From: Pseudalkalibacillus decolorationis
GTDB taxonomy: Bacteria; Bacillota; Bacilli; Bacillales; Fictibacillaceae
Length of the DNA stretch: 64,000 nt
Assembly (NCBI RefSeq): GCF_024609785.1
Contig: NZ_JANHJQ010000010.1
Span: forward strand, 62,001-126,000
Direction of reading: 5' to 3'
A model generated the notes under the pieces. That model was not told the origin of the DNA. It did no database searches and worked only from the letters and a program-made list of their open reading frames with translations. Both the position numbers and the translations under genes were made by a program. Shown in pieces: positions 25,967-36,433 of this stretch; position 1 is the first letter of the stretch; every line of letters begins with the position of its first letter.

Positions 25967-26822
25967 AATACTTAATTATTCCGATAGCATTTTCACTGCC
26001 ATACGCTCCGATTACGCTCCCTAGCTTTATAAAGCGCGTCCTTTTAAAAGAATCAAACGAAAACTGTTCCTTAAATGTATCAATTACAGCTTGCCTTGAA
26101 GGATAACTATGGACAACTAACAGTTCTTCATGATCCGCCATCCAATCATGGATTAATTCTGCAAGCTTCCGAATCCCTTTCTTCTTACCTCTAAAATTTT
26201 CAAGAGTTTCCACTTTCCCTGCCTTAATATTAAGCAGGGGCTTAATATTCAATATCCCAGCAATACGACCTTGGAGTGCAGAAATACGTCCACCCTTTTT
26301 TAGGTTTTCTAATGTTTCAAGAAGAATGATTCCTGCGACACTTTTTTTGCGAATTTCAACCTTATTATATATTTCTTCAGCTGACATACCCTCTAAAGCT
26401 AACATATCTGCATATTCAACTAAATAAAGAACGCCTGCTGAAACAGTTTCCGTATCTATGATATATAATTGTTTTTGTTCTTGTTCAGATAGCATTTCTT
26501 TTGCAACATTTGCACTTTGGTATGTGCCACTAAGCTCGCTTGCAATACCAAAATAGATCACCGTTTCACCATTAGCTATTAATTTTTGAAATACCTCAAA
26601 AAAGCGCTGAGGCGAAGGCTGGCTTGTTTTTGGCAAAGACTTTGAATTGCGCATCCTATCATAAAACTCTTCATGAGTTATTGTCATACCGTCTAAATAG
26701 GTAGTTTCTTCACCCTCAAAATTCACATTTAAAGGAACAACATGGATTGGATTTTTCATTTCGAATGCTTCTTCCTGTCCTAAATAGTCACTTGCACTGT
26801 CAACTACAAAGGATATTGACAT
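25965..26822 (-). CDS. DegV-family fatty-acid-binding protein
   Basis: DegV/FakB-type protein of 285 residues that binds a fatty acid and can present it to a fatty-acid kinase. The opening SISFVVDSASDYLG, the TSQPSPQRF loop (SLPKTSQPSPQRFFEVF), the GIASELSGTYQSA motif and the C-terminal GSVIGAYGSENAIGI are all family hallmarks. A second DegV gene is at 57674-58543. No kinase gene (fakA) is in the window. It lies downstream of the opp operon on the same strand but after the oppF terminator. Confidence 0.9.
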   Translation of the reverse strand: MSISFVVDSASDYLGQEEAFEMKNPIHVVPLNVNFEGEETTYLDGMTITHEEFYDRMRNSKSLPKTSQPSPQRFFEVFQKLIANGETVIYFGIASELSGTYQSANVAKEMLSEQEQKQLYIIDTETVSAGVLYLVEYADMLALEGMSAEEIYNKVEIRKKSVAGIILLETLENLKKGGRISALQGRIAGILNIKPLLNIKAGKVETLENFRGKKKGIRKLAELIHDWMADHEELLVVHSYPSRQAVIDTFKEQFSFDSFKRTRFIKLGSVIGAYGSENAIGIIKY

Positions 26823-26889
26823 AAAAATTTCCTCATTCCTGTTCTAATCAACCTTTATTTATTATAGTCTACCATATGGAGTATTTAAT

Positions 26890-26926
26890 GAAAATAAAAC
26901 GACCCCTATAAAAGAGATCGTTTTAT
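26890..26926 (-). terminator. Terminator after oppF
   Basis: ATAAAACGA pairs with TCGTTTTAT, followed by a T-rich run on the minus strand. Confidence 0.8.
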
Positions 26927-26939
26927 CAAAGATATACGT

Positions 26940-27926
26940 TTAGCTTTCTTTTAATTCGTCATCATACAAGTGACAAGCAACGTAGTGACCTTCACGGGCT
27001 TCTTGCCATTTAGGAACGACCTTTGCACATACATCCATTGCATGTGGACATCTTGTTCGGAAACGGCAACCACTCGGTGGTGAAACCGGACTCGGAACAT
27101 CACCTTCAAGGATAATTCTTTCACGGCTACGCTCTAATTCCGGATCAGGGACCGGGATTGCAGACAGTAATGCTTGCGTATAAGGATGCAACGGCTCATT
27201 GTATAAATCGTCACTAGCTGTTAGCTCAACCATATTACCGAGGTACATAACCCCAACACGGTCACTAATGTGCTTAACCATGGAAAGGTCATGGGCAATA
27301 AAGAGATACGTTAATCCACGTTCTTTTTGAAGCTTTTGCATCAAGTTAACGACCTGAGCCTGAATTGATACATCCAAGGCTGAGATTGGCTCGTCCGCAA
27401 TAATAAATTCAGGATCTACTGCTAATGCACGAGCAATTCCAATACGCTGACGCTGACCACCACTAAATTCATGGGGATAACGACCAGCGTGCTCTTTATT
27501 TAATCCGACTGTTTCAAGTAATTCATGAACCTTTTCCAATCGTTCTTCCTTCGACTTCGCTAATCCATGAATGTCGATACCTTCTGCAATGATATCCTTG
27601 ATGATCATCCGTGGATTCAATGATGCATATGGATCTTGGAAGATCATTTGCATCTTTCTGTTGAATTGCTTTAATTTCGCTTTTGATTTTTTCCCATGAA
27701 CATCTTCACCATCAAAGGTTACTTCTCCACCAGAAGCACCATAAAGGCGGATAATCGTACGGCCAGTTGTGGACTTTCCACATCCAGATTCCCCAACGAG
27801 ACCGAGTGTTTCACCTCTATAAATATCAAAAGATATGTCATCAACAGCTTTCAACTGTTGACCTTTACCCATATTAAAATATTTTTTTAAATTTTTCACT
27901 TCGACTAATTTTTCTCTAGTTGCCAT
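26940..27926 (-). CDS. oppF: Oligopeptide ABC transporter ATPase OppF
   Basis: Second ATP-binding subunit of the oligopeptide importer, 328 residues. It has Walker [12 protein letters not shown], signature [10 protein letters not shown], Walker [14 protein letters not shown] and an H-loop in FIAHDLSMV. The C-terminal oligopeptide/dipeptide extension contains the cysteine pattern ([14 protein letters not shown]) found in OppD and OppF. Its ATG overlaps the oppD stop in TAATG, so translation is coupled. Confidence 0.95.
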   Translation of the reverse strand: MATREKLVEVKNLKKYFNMGKGQQLKAVDDISFDIYRGETLGLVGESGCGKSTTGRTIIRLYGASGGEVTFDGEDVHGKKSKAKLKQFNRKMQMIFQDPYASLNPRMIIKDIIAEGIDIHGLAKSKEERLEKVHELLETVGLNKEHAGRYPHEFSGGQRQRIGIARALAVDPEFIIADEPISALDVSIQAQVVNLMQKLQKERGLTYLFIAHDLSMVKHISDRVGVMYLGNMVELTASDDLYNEPLHPYTQALLSAIPVPDPELERSRERIILEGDVPSPVSPPSGCRFRTRCPHAMDVCAKVVPKWQEAREGHYVACHLYDDELKES

Positions 27927-28957
27927 TATTTCGCACCTCCAACTATTGCCGCTTCAGGCTTTTCCACTTTAGGTGCTCTTTCGTCCAACAGCCAGCAAGC
28001 TGTCTTCTGTGTACCTGATAACTCTGTGTACTCAGGCATATGGTCTTCACAAACCTTCATCACATGTGGGCAACGTGCTGCGAATGGACATCCTTTTGGT
28101 GGATCACTTAAATCTGGAGGAGAACCTGGGATTGCAATCAATTCATCTTCACCTGAAGATCCTATCTTCGGCATAGATGCGAGTAATCCCCATGTATAAG
28201 GATGTTCCGGCTTATAGAATACTTCATCTACCGTACCTGTTTCAACAATTTGTCCGCCGTACATTACCGCGACACGCTGTGCACTATTTGCAACAACACC
28301 AAGATCATGTGTGATCAAAATAATTGCAGTACCCGTTTTATCTTGAAGGTCACGCATCAAGTCCAAGATTTGCGCTTGAATCGTAACATCCAATGCTGTT
28401 GTTGGTTCGTCAGCAATCAAAATTTTCGGGTTACAAGCTAACGCGATTGCTATGACAACACGTTGTCTCATCCCGCCGGAAAATTGGTGCGGGTATTGTT
28501 TAACACGCGCTTCTGCATTAGGAATACCTACTAACTTTAATAGTTCAATAGCCCGATCACGCGCCTGTGTCTTGGACATACTCTGATGAATTACTAGACC
28601 TTCCATGATCTGTTTTCCTATCGTCATCGTCGGATTCAACGAAGTCATCGGGTCCTGGAAAATCATTGAGATTTCAGATCCTCGAATTTGCTGCATTTGA
28701 CGTTCGTTCAATTTAGCTAAATCTTTTCCAGCAAAAAGGATTTCCCCTTCTTTAATGCGACCCGGCGGGTTCGGAATCAACCTCATGATACTTTTGGAAG
28801 TTACAGATTTACCTGAACCTGATTCACCAACGATCGCTAGTGTTTCACCTTTTTTAAGATCGAGGCTTACACCACGGACTGCTTCAACCTCGCCACCATG
28901 CGTATCAAAGGAAACATGTAAGTTCTTTAATTCTAAAATCTTTTCCAACCTCTTCAC
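27926..28957 (-). CDS. oppD: Oligopeptide ABC transporter ATPase OppD
   Basis: First ATP-binding subunit, 343 residues from the GTG at 28957. It has Walker [13 protein letters not shown], signature [10 protein letters not shown], Walker [14 protein letters not shown] and a C-terminal [14 protein letters not shown] extension. The GTG lies only two bases after AAGGTGG. The in-frame TTG at 28948 has a better 9-base spacing, so the true start may be three codons later (MEKILELKN). It sits 10 bases after oppC. Confidence 0.93.
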   Translation of the reverse strand: MKRLEKILELKNLHVSFDTHGGEVEAVRGVSLDLKKGETLAIVGESGSGKSVTSKSIMRLIPNPPGRIKEGEILFAGKDLAKLNERQMQQIRGSEISMIFQDPMTSLNPTMTIGKQIMEGLVIHQSMSKTQARDRAIELLKLVGIPNAEARVKQYPHQFSGGMRQRVVIAIALACNPKILIADEPTTALDVTIQAQILDLMRDLQDKTGTAIILITHDLGVVANSAQRVAVMYGGQIVETGTVDEVFYKPEHPYTWGLLASMPKIGSSGEDELIAIPGSPPDLSDPPKGCPFAARCPHVMKVCEDHMPEYTELSGTQKTACWLLDERAPKVEKPEAAIVGGAK

Positions 28958-28967
28958 CCACCTTCAT

Positions 28968-29981
28968 CTAGTCTCTCATCTTCGGATCGAGTGCGTCACG
29001 CAATCCATCTGCCACAATATTAAATGCAATCATAATTAAACTAATAATAATCGAAGGATATATCATCAAATGCGGGAAAATCTGCATATTTCTATACCCA
29101 TCTTCTATTAATGTTCCAAGTGAAGCAATCGGTGGTTGTAAACCTAAACCGATAAAGCTTAGGAATGCCTCAAAGAAAATCGCTGTTGGAATTGTAAACA
29201 TCGTGTTGATGATTATTACACTTAATACATTCGGAATTAGATGCTGCGTAATAATCTTGTTATCAGTAGCACCAAGTGTTCGTGAAGCTAAAACAAATTC
29301 CTGATTTTTCAATTTAAGCATTTGTCCCCGGACAATTCTCGACATTCCTATCCACCCGGTAATCGTCAAGGCAATAATAATCGATGTTATCCCGGCGTCC
29401 AGGACGAGGATCATTAAGATAACCAACACAAGGTTTGGAATACCAATTAAAATCTCAACGATACGTTGCATAACATTATCGACTCTTCCGCCATAATAAG
29501 CGGAAATTCCTCCATAAACAACGCCAATTAATAAATCAATCGCGGCAGCAAGGAGTGCAATAAATAAAGATATTCTTGTTCCTTGCCAAATACGGGACCA
29601 CATGTCACGTCCGAGCCCATCGGTTCCAAGCCAGAAGTACTGGTCTTTCACCCCTTTAAACTCGTAAACGTTATTGCCCATTTCGTCGGTACCATCCATA
29701 ATTCCAAAGTCCTCGAGAACTGGAACTCTAGGAGGTAAGTTAGCACGACTCAAATCTTGAGAAGCAAAGTCGTATTTTCCTATCATTGGTCCGAAAATCG
29801 CTAAAAAAGTTAGAGCTATGAGTACAATAATACCGAAAATAGCAGCCTTATTCTTTCTCATGCTCCTCCAGGCGTCTTGCCCAAAACTTAAACTAGGGGC
29901 AGCGATTTCCTCACTCTTACCACTATCAATATGAGCAGGTTGAAATAATTCTTCTGTGACATGTTCTTCTCTTTTGCTCAT
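28968..29981 (-). CDS. oppC: Oligopeptide ABC transporter permease OppC
   Basis: Second membrane subunit, 337 residues. It has a 35-residue hydrophilic N-terminus, six predicted helices, the external insertion typical of OppC (FWLGTDGLGRDMWSR), and the EAA loop for ATPase contact (ASRTLGATDNKIITQHLIPN). The C-terminus GLRDALDPKMRD is also typical. The start overlaps the oppB stop in TAATG. Confidence 0.95.
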   Translation of the reverse strand: MSKREEHVTEELFQPAHIDSGKSEEIAAPSLSFGQDAWRSMRKNKAAIFGIIVLIALTFLAIFGPMIGKYDFASQDLSRANLPPRVPVLEDFGIMDGTDEMGNNVYEFKGVKDQYFWLGTDGLGRDMWSRIWQGTRISLFIALLAAAIDLLIGVVYGGISAYYGGRVDNVMQRIVEILIGIPNLVLVILMILVLDAGITSIIIALTITGWIGMSRIVRGQMLKLKNQEFVLASRTLGATDNKIITQHLIPNVLSVIIINTMFTIPTAIFFEAFLSFIGLGLQPPIASLGTLIEDGYRNMQIFPHLMIYPSIIISLIMIAFNIVADGLRDALDPKMRD

Positions 29982-30910
29982 TATTCTTTCCCCCCTGACA
30001 GACGGATTCGCGGATCAATAACACCGTATAAAATATCGACAATTAAAATTGTTAAAATCAAGAAAAATGAAAAAAATAGTGTTGTACCCATAATAACAGG
30101 GTAGTCATTCGTCGTTATTGAAAGTACGAATTGCTCACCAAGACCAGGAACTGCAAAGATTTTTTCAATAACAAGTGTACCCGTCATTAAAGCAGCTGTA
30201 AGAGGTCCGAGAATCGTTATTAAAGGAATCATCGAATTACGAACTGCGTGTTTAAAGATTACACTGAACCCACTAACTCCTTTTGCTCTTGCAGTGGTAA
30301 TATACTCTTGTCCCAATACTTCAAGCATTTCTGTACGCATGAAACGCGCACACACAGCGATCACACCCACGGCCAATGCTAACGTTGGTAGAATTGAATA
30401 TTCAAACCCTTCCCAAAATGCTACAGGAAGCCATTGAAGCTTTACTCCAACATAATATTGAAGAAGTGCTGCAAAAACAAAGCTCGGGATCGATATTCCA
30501 ATTACTGCAATAAAGGTAGATCCATAGTCCCATATCGTGTTATAGCGAATAGCTGATAATATTCCTAACAATATTCCTATTACAGATCCAAAGAGAATAG
30601 CTTGAATACCGAGTTGCGCGGAAGGACCGATCCGATTCAAAATCAAACTGGTAACGTCACGTCCATCGTATTGAAACGATAATCCAAGATCTCCTGTTAA
30701 TACATTGCCCATATATAATAAATATTGCACGGGAACGGGTTTATCAAGTCCATAATTTTCGAGTATAATAGCTTCTTGCTCAGCGGTTAATTTTGCCGCG
30801 TTACTTAATGGATTACCCGGCATAACTTTAATTAAGAAAAATGTCGCTGATGCAATGAGTAATAGGGTAATGATCATATAAAACACACGTTTTGTTATAT
30901 AACCCTTCAT
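29981..30910 (-). CDS. oppB: Oligopeptide ABC transporter permease OppB
   Basis: First membrane subunit, 309 residues, with six helices beginning ITKRVFYMIITLLLIASATF. The conserved KVMPGNPLSNAAKLTAEQ region and the EAA loop ARAKGVSGFSVIFKHAVRN are present, and it ends DPRIRLSGG. Its ribosome site is GGAGGTGGAGGAGT. It is separated from oppA by a hairpin at 31012-31056 that probably lowers expression of the membrane genes relative to the binding protein. Confidence 0.95.
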   Translation of the reverse strand: MKGYITKRVFYMIITLLLIASATFFLIKVMPGNPLSNAAKLTAEQEAIILENYGLDKPVPVQYLLYMGNVLTGDLGLSFQYDGRDVTSLILNRIGPSAQLGIQAILFGSVIGILLGILSAIRYNTIWDYGSTFIAVIGISIPSFVFAALLQYYVGVKLQWLPVAFWEGFEYSILPTLALAVGVIAVCARFMRTEMLEVLGQEYITTARAKGVSGFSVIFKHAVRNSMIPLITILGPLTAALMTGTLVIEKIFAVPGLGEQFVLSITTNDYPVIMGTTLFFSFFLILTILIVDILYGVIDPRIRLSGGKE

Positions 30911-31011
30911 ACTCCTCCACCTCCAGGTATGTCTTCTATTTATCTGATTTTTTCTGCTGAAAGATCATCAATTTTTAAGGTTTTCTATTTTCAAAAAACA
31001 ATTTCAATACA

Positions 31012-31056
31012 GGGGAAAAAGAGAGTATACGTCATTCAGGACGACATATACTCTCC
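31012..31056 (-). terminator. oppA-oppB intercistronic attenuator hairpin
   Basis: On the minus strand GAGAGTATA-TGTC pairs with GAC-GTATACTCTC, then TTTTTCCCC. It lies 31 bases after the oppA stop and 102 before the oppB start. It is a partial terminator or 3' stabiliser that would favour oppA mRNA. Confidence 0.8.
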
Positions 31057-31086
31057 TGATACTCTCCCTTAAATCATTTGATGTTA

Positions 31087-32766
31087 TTATTTTTTACCTT
31101 CGATAGATGCCCACTTGTAAGAGAAGTTAGCACCAAATGAGTTGATGTAAACATCTTTTACGTATGGCTTCCAAAGCTGGGATGCACCTTCTTGGTAAAG
31201 CGGTCCGATTGCAGCATCTTCTTCTAATAAGATTTTCTCAGCTTTTTGCATTGCTTCAAAACGTTCAACCGGCTTATCAGCTAGTTCCGTTTTTGCAGCT
31301 TCTACAAGCGCATCGTATTCTGGATTAGAATAACCCATTTTGTTATGTCCACCGTCACTTACCCAAAGGTCAACGAAAGTCATTGCATCTTGATAGTCAG
31401 GACCCCAGCCAGCAAACTGGATATCATAATCCTGGTTGTTATCAAGCTCTAGACGTTGCTTAAATGGTACACCCTTCAGTTCAATTGTTAAGCCTTTTAG
31501 GTTTTCTTCTAACTGTGACTTGAAGTATGCTTGCATTTTCTTAGACGTTTCAGTGTCTCCACCTAGAATTTCAAGTGTAATTTTGTCTTTTCCTAGTGCT
31601 TCTAATCCTTTTTTCCAATGTTCTTGCGCTTTTTCAACGTCATACTTAAGCATGTCACCGTTTTTAGCACGGAAATCTTCACCCGTTTTCGGATGGTTAA
31701 CAAAATCCTTCGGTACTGAATAGTATGCAGGGATTGATCCATCATTCAAGATAACGTTAACAAGGTCTTCCTTGTTGATTGCCATACTTATGGCTTTACG
31801 AATATCAACGTTTGCTAATGCTTCTGAACGAGTTTGGTTGTATTTGAACCAGAAGATTGTTGGTTCACCATACTGCTTAAAGTCTGGGTGGTCTTTGTAT
31901 TTGTTTACGTATTCTGCTGATAATCCTACACGATCAATTTTTCCAGTTTCGTAAAGGTTTACACCTGTTGCTGGGTCTTTTACAACCTTTACATTAATTT
32001 TATCTAATTGTACTGTTTCAGCATCCCAATAATCAGGGTTCTTCTTTAGTACCCAGCCCTCTTCGTGTTCCCAGTTTGTTAGGGTGAAAGGACCGTTGTA
32101 TATCATTGTATCGTCTTCAAGTGCGTAGTTATCACCTTGAGACTCGACATATTCTTGATTTTGCGGGAAGAACGTTGCAAAAGTTGTTAAGCTTAAGAAG
32201 AACGGAGCTGGACGTTCAAGCGTTACTTCTAATGTATAATCATCAATCGCTTTAACACCTAATTCTTCTGGCTTCATTTCGCCGTTACTAATTGCAGTAG
32301 CGTTTTTGACTGGGCTCATAATAAATGCATATTGTGAAGCAGTTGCTGGATCTACAGTTTTTCTCCAAGAATATACAAAATCGTGTGCAGTAACAGGTGT
32401 ACCATTTGACCACTTTGTTTCGCGTAGGTTAAATGTATAAACCGTTTGATCGTCACTTACTGTGTGATCTTTTGCAACACCAGGTACAGGCTTGTTATCT
32501 TTACCAAGACGATAAAGACCTTCAAACACTCCATTCATAACCTGGAATGCAACTTCGTCTGTTCCCATAACTGTGTCCATTGTGGGAATCTCTGCACTGT
32601 CAATAATATTTAGTACTTGTGGCTCACTACTTCCTTTATCTCCACTATCTCCTCCGTCGCCGCCTTTGTCGTCGCCAGCACTATCGCCACCGCCGCTACA
32701 AGCTGCGAGGAACATGCTCAGCACTAATACTAGTGTCATAAGCAATGACCATTTTGACTTTCTCAT
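31087..32766 (-). CDS. oppA: Oligopeptide-binding lipoprotein OppA
   Basis: Substrate-binding lipoprotein of 559 residues. The signal peptide ends in the lipobox LAAC followed by a Gly/Asp/Ser-rich linker (about residues 24-48). The SBP_bac_5 signature lies in VYTFNLRETKWSNGTPVTAHDFVYSWR. In B. subtilis this importer takes up signalling peptides controlling sporulation and competence as well as nutrient peptides. It is first in oppABCDF. GGGAGGTCATTAAGAC precedes the ATG. Confidence 0.95.
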   Translation of the reverse strand: MRKSKWSLLMTLVLVLSMFLAACSGGGDSAGDDKGGDGGDSGDKGSSEPQVLNIIDSAEIPTMDTVMGTDEVAFQVMNGVFEGLYRLGKDNKPVPGVAKDHTVSDDQTVYTFNLRETKWSNGTPVTAHDFVYSWRKTVDPATASQYAFIMSPVKNATAISNGEMKPEELGVKAIDDYTLEVTLERPAPFFLSLTTFATFFPQNQEYVESQGDNYALEDDTMIYNGPFTLTNWEHEEGWVLKKNPDYWDAETVQLDKINVKVVKDPATGVNLYETGKIDRVGLSAEYVNKYKDHPDFKQYGEPTIFWFKYNQTRSEALANVDIRKAISMAINKEDLVNVILNDGSIPAYYSVPKDFVNHPKTGEDFRAKNGDMLKYDVEKAQEHWKKGLEALGKDKITLEILGGDTETSKKMQAYFKSQLEENLKGLTIELKGVPFKQRLELDNNQDYDIQFAGWGPDYQDAMTFVDLWVSDGGHNKMGYSNPEYDALVEAAKTELADKPVERFEAMQKAEKILLEEDAAIGPLYQEGASQLWKPYVKDVYINSFGANFSYKWASIEGKK

Positions 32767-33190
32767 GTCTTAATGACCTCCCCTAAAATGTTGTTGAATT
32801 TGCATGAACGTTGTCCTTTAATAATTGTCAGATTATTTAAGTATTTCGTCCACATTTACGATTATACAAGTATTCACATAATTTTGCATTCACTTTTTTT
32901 AGAAAATTTACAAAAAGCCTATAATGATTACGCTTTCATAACAAAAAATAGGACTTTATTCCTATATTGTAATCAACGTAAAATAGGACTTCGGTGCTTA
33001 AGGATTGATCAAGATGTATATCATTCATCCTGGAGCCCTGTACAACACGCCTGTATGGTCATCAAATATGTATATGGTATGCATTATTCATTACATAATA
33101 AATATTCTGATTTATTACATGGGGGTATCTCTTGTAAAGTCGATTGCCTTCTTCTACTTAATTCGTGTATTATCGTCTTGAGGTGACAAA
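32767..33190. other. Divergent intergenic region, oppA / DUF3899
   Basis: This AT-rich gap of 424 bases should hold the opp promoter. A possible minus-strand -10 (TATAAT) is at 32862-32867, without a convincing -35. A 137-codon frame crosses it, but it has no ribosome site or family likeness. No repeat or riboswitch was recognised. Confidence 0.5.
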
Positions 33191-33556
33191 ATGGACTTTA
33201 TAAAGCGCTCATTTCTATTTTTTGTATCAATTTTAGTTGTATCTGTAATCATTTCCTACGTGTACTATGATCAGTTGACAATACTATATCTAATCAATAC
33301 TGTATTTGTAGTATCTTTACTATATATTATGGTGGGGGCATTGATGTTTGTAACGCGTGGTGGTTTTTTTGATGGAATTACGTTAAGTTTCCGTCGTTTC
33401 ATGAAGAAAGGAACGAATATGGGTAAAATGATGGATGAGGTAGAGTATATGGATCTTCCATCTGAAGCGTTTGAATATACATTTACCGAATCCCTGCTCG
33501 TTTCTGGGCTTCTCGGTTTTTTAATCACTATCGGTAGTTCCTTCCTAATATTTTAG
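33191..33556 (+). CDS. DUF3899 membrane protein
   Basis: A 121-residue protein with three membrane helices (about 5-25, 30-52 and 98-120). The central loop GALMFVTRGGFFDGITLSFR is the recognisable DUF3899 core. GAGGTG lies upstream of the ATG. Function unknown. The stop codon abuts the trpS promoter, leaving no room for a terminator, so DUF3899 transcripts may run into the T-box leader. Confidence 0.75.
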   Translation: MDFIKRSFLFFVSILVVSVIISYVYYDQLTILYLINTVFVVSLLYIMVGALMFVTRGGFFDGITLSFRRFMKKGTNMGKMMDEVEYMDLPSEAFEYTFTESLLVSGLLGFLITIGSSFLIF

Positions 33557-33585
33557 TTGCAAATCACTTTTTTTTTGGATATACT
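33557..33585 (+). promoter_or_regulatory. SigA-type promoter of trpS
   Basis: TTGCAA and TATACT with a 17-base spacer, starting on the base after the DUF3899 stop codon. Predicted transcript start near 33592. Confidence 0.7.
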
Positions 33586-33600
33586 ATCAACTAATATAAG

Positions 33601-33889
33601 AACATAGCGCGATGATGAAGAGAGTACACTTATTTCGTCTTTTTAGAGAGTCTGTGGCTGGTGTAAACAGATATAACGGGTAAGTCGAATGGACTTCTGA
33701 GCATTCAAACCGAACCGATGTGTAATAGTAGGCTTTGACGTTCTTGTTCGTACGTTATCACGAACCTTCTGTCTGTACTTACGAAATGTACACGCAGAAA
33801 GCAGAGAGATTCTTTTTTCTATGAATGAATAAACTGGGTGGCAACGCGGTATAATCGTCCCAACATTGGGTGATTATGTCGCGTTTTTT
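33601..33889 (+). promoter_or_regulatory. T-box riboswitch (tryptophan) of trpS
   Basis: A full T-box leader. Stem I carries AGAGAG, GGTGTAAACAGATA and, on its 3' side, a specifier TGG at 33690-33692 in GAATGGAC, which reads tRNA-Trp. The conserved T-box TGGGTGGCAACGCGG is at 33835-33849. The terminator follows: ACGCG..ATAATC..CCC pairs with GGG..GATTAT..CGCGT, then six T (33844-33889). Uncharged tRNA-Trp is expected to stabilise the antiterminator and turn trpS on. Confidence 0.95.
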
Positions 33890-33915
33890 ATTTTCTAAAA
33901 AATCACAAGGAGTGA

Positions 33916-34914
<999 letters not shown>

Positions 34915-34950
34915 AGAAACACGGAATCAATAATTCTGATTGAAACTAGA

Positions 34951-34984
34951 AAGAGATGATCCATTGACAATGGATCATCTCTTT
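34951..34984. terminator. Bidirectional terminator trpS/yjbA
   Basis: AGAGATGATCCATTG / CAATGGATCATCTCT with A and T flanks, between convergent genes. Confidence 0.92.
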
Positions 34985-34986
34985 CT

Positions 34987-35736
34987 TTAATTGACATGGG
35001 TTCCTTTTTCGAGCTCCCAAATCTTTTCAAAATAGGGTTGTCCTTTAATTAATCGTTCACAAATGGTTTGATGCTTGAATGTCCATCCATGAGAGACTTC
35101 TCGATAAAGTGCCCGCCACGCTTCTTCAAAACTCATCACTTGAATGTCAGAATACTTCTCTGGTAACCATTCTGTGTACCAGTATCTTACCTCAGAAGTA
35201 TTTCCCGTCGAATACATTTGATCAAGAGCCATAAATAGTAGTTGCTTAAGCTGTCTCTCTCTTCTTGTAAGACCTTTCATACTTACAGGTTCTGGAGATA
35301 AAATGTGATATTCCTTCTTCATGGATTGTAATGGATCAAAGGTATATCGTTTTGAATCAATCTCCTCTGCCATTTCGTAAACAAGTTGTTCTTGACGAGG
35401 GATCATCCTGCTTTTTCGAATCGGTATTTTATAACCCATCGTATCAATTACTAAGCAGCTTTTTCCATCTGTTGCGATCGAACAATATTCAATTTGTTCA
35501 CGTTGATTATTTTTGCGAATGAAGCTTTTGTTCTTAATCTCGTCTAACAGTTCTAACGGTAATTCACTCAAGTCATTCTCTATGTAGTCAAGTAATGATG
35601 ATTCCATTTTGACTATTGGAACCTGGTCGAGTAATTCAATAAAATCCTCTTTACGCCATTCGTGAAATTCACAAACATTATAACCGTTCTCTTCTCCTTC
35701 GAACCAATTTACCCAAACGTCTCGTAAATACAACAT
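34987..35736 (-). CDS. yjbA: YjbA family protein (DUF3603/UPF0736)
   Basis: A 249-residue soluble protein of unknown function, recognised by its start ([22 protein letters not shown]) and its place beside trpS, as in B. subtilis. It is rich in aromatic and acidic residues and has no membrane segment or signal peptide. Confidence 0.85.
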   Translation of the reverse strand: MLYLRDVWVNWFEGEENGYNVCEFHEWRKEDFIELLDQVPIVKMESSLLDYIENDLSELPLELLDEIKNKSFIRKNNQREQIEYCSIATDGKSCLVIDTMGYKIPIRKSRMIPRQEQLVYEMAEEIDSKRYTFDPLQSMKKEYHILSPEPVSMKGLTRRERQLKQLLFMALDQMYSTGNTSEVRYWYTEWLPEKYSDIQVMSFEEAWRALYREVSHGWTFKHQTICERLIKGQPYFEKIWELEKGTHVN

Positions 35737-35940
35737 GTATACCCCTCACTTTTCAGGATTTACTGTTTTTCAATAAAAGTTAGCAATCACGTTTACTTAA
35801 CTTATTTAAAAACAGTATAGTCAGAGGTTCGCTAAATTATTCCATAACCAACTGATTTTCCGTCGACATTTGCAACATATCGTCAGTCCCACTCAGACTT
35901 CATTTTCCAGGTACGAAGAAATTCACCGATTATCAATTGG

Positions 35941-36171
35941 TTACTTTTTAGACTTCGAATTAAAAGAAGGCAAATAGATACTACCCCAAATCAAAGCAAG
36001 TCCAATTAAGAATAAAAAAAATTCAGTTCTACCACTCACAAAAATTAAATAATTTATAAAGCCGTGTCCAGCCGTAATTAAATTCAAAAAGGCGATCAAA
36101 CTGACTCCACCTGCAACTGCAAGACTAAAACCGACCATAAGGATAAACAATCGAAAGATCAAATCTTTCAT
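35941..36171 (-). CDS. Small two-helix membrane protein
   Basis: A 76-residue protein with two hydrophobic segments (about 5-32 and 45-68) and a basic end (NSKSKK). The ATG at 36171 touches GGGGG; the in-frame TTG three codons later (36162) has a better 9-base spacing and may be the real start. Not recognised. The 200 bases between it and yjbA show nothing. Confidence 0.55.
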   Translation of the reverse strand: MKDLIFRLFILMVGFSLAVAGGVSLIAFLNLITAGHGFINYLIFVSGRTEFFLFLIGLALIWGSIYLPSFNSKSKK

Positions 36172-36339
36172 CCCCCATACAAGTGCTTGTACACTATTTT
36201 ATTTAACTATATGGTTGAACCCGTATATATATTACTAAATTAAAGTATATTTAAACTATAGGATTTATAGGAGTTGACGTACTTAAATAAAGGAAATAAC
36301 GAGTTTCTTCTATAATATATGTATGATAAAAAAAGTCAT

Positions 36340-36376
36340 AAAGAAAACTGGCTCCAAATCAAAATGAGCCAGCTTT
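36340..36376. terminator. Second terminator downstream of fabF
   Basis: AAACTGGCTC pairs with GAGCCAGCTTT; on the minus strand TTTTCTTTAT follows. Together with the hairpin at 36394 it makes a double stop. Confidence 0.75.
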
Positions 36377-36393
36377 CAAACGTGTAAAAAATA

Positions 36394-36424
36394 AAAACTA
36401 CGGAGGTTGAATTCCGTAGTTTCT
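36394..36424 (-). terminator. Terminator after fabF
   Basis: AAACTACGGA pairs with TTCCGTAGTTT, followed by TTTATTTTTTAC on the minus strand. Confidence 0.85.
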
Positions 36425-36433
36425 CGTAGTCAT

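Noticed and set aside
32773-33186. 137-codon frame upstream of DUF3899
   Set aside because: No ribosome site, no family likeness, and it occupies the region that should contain the opp promoter.
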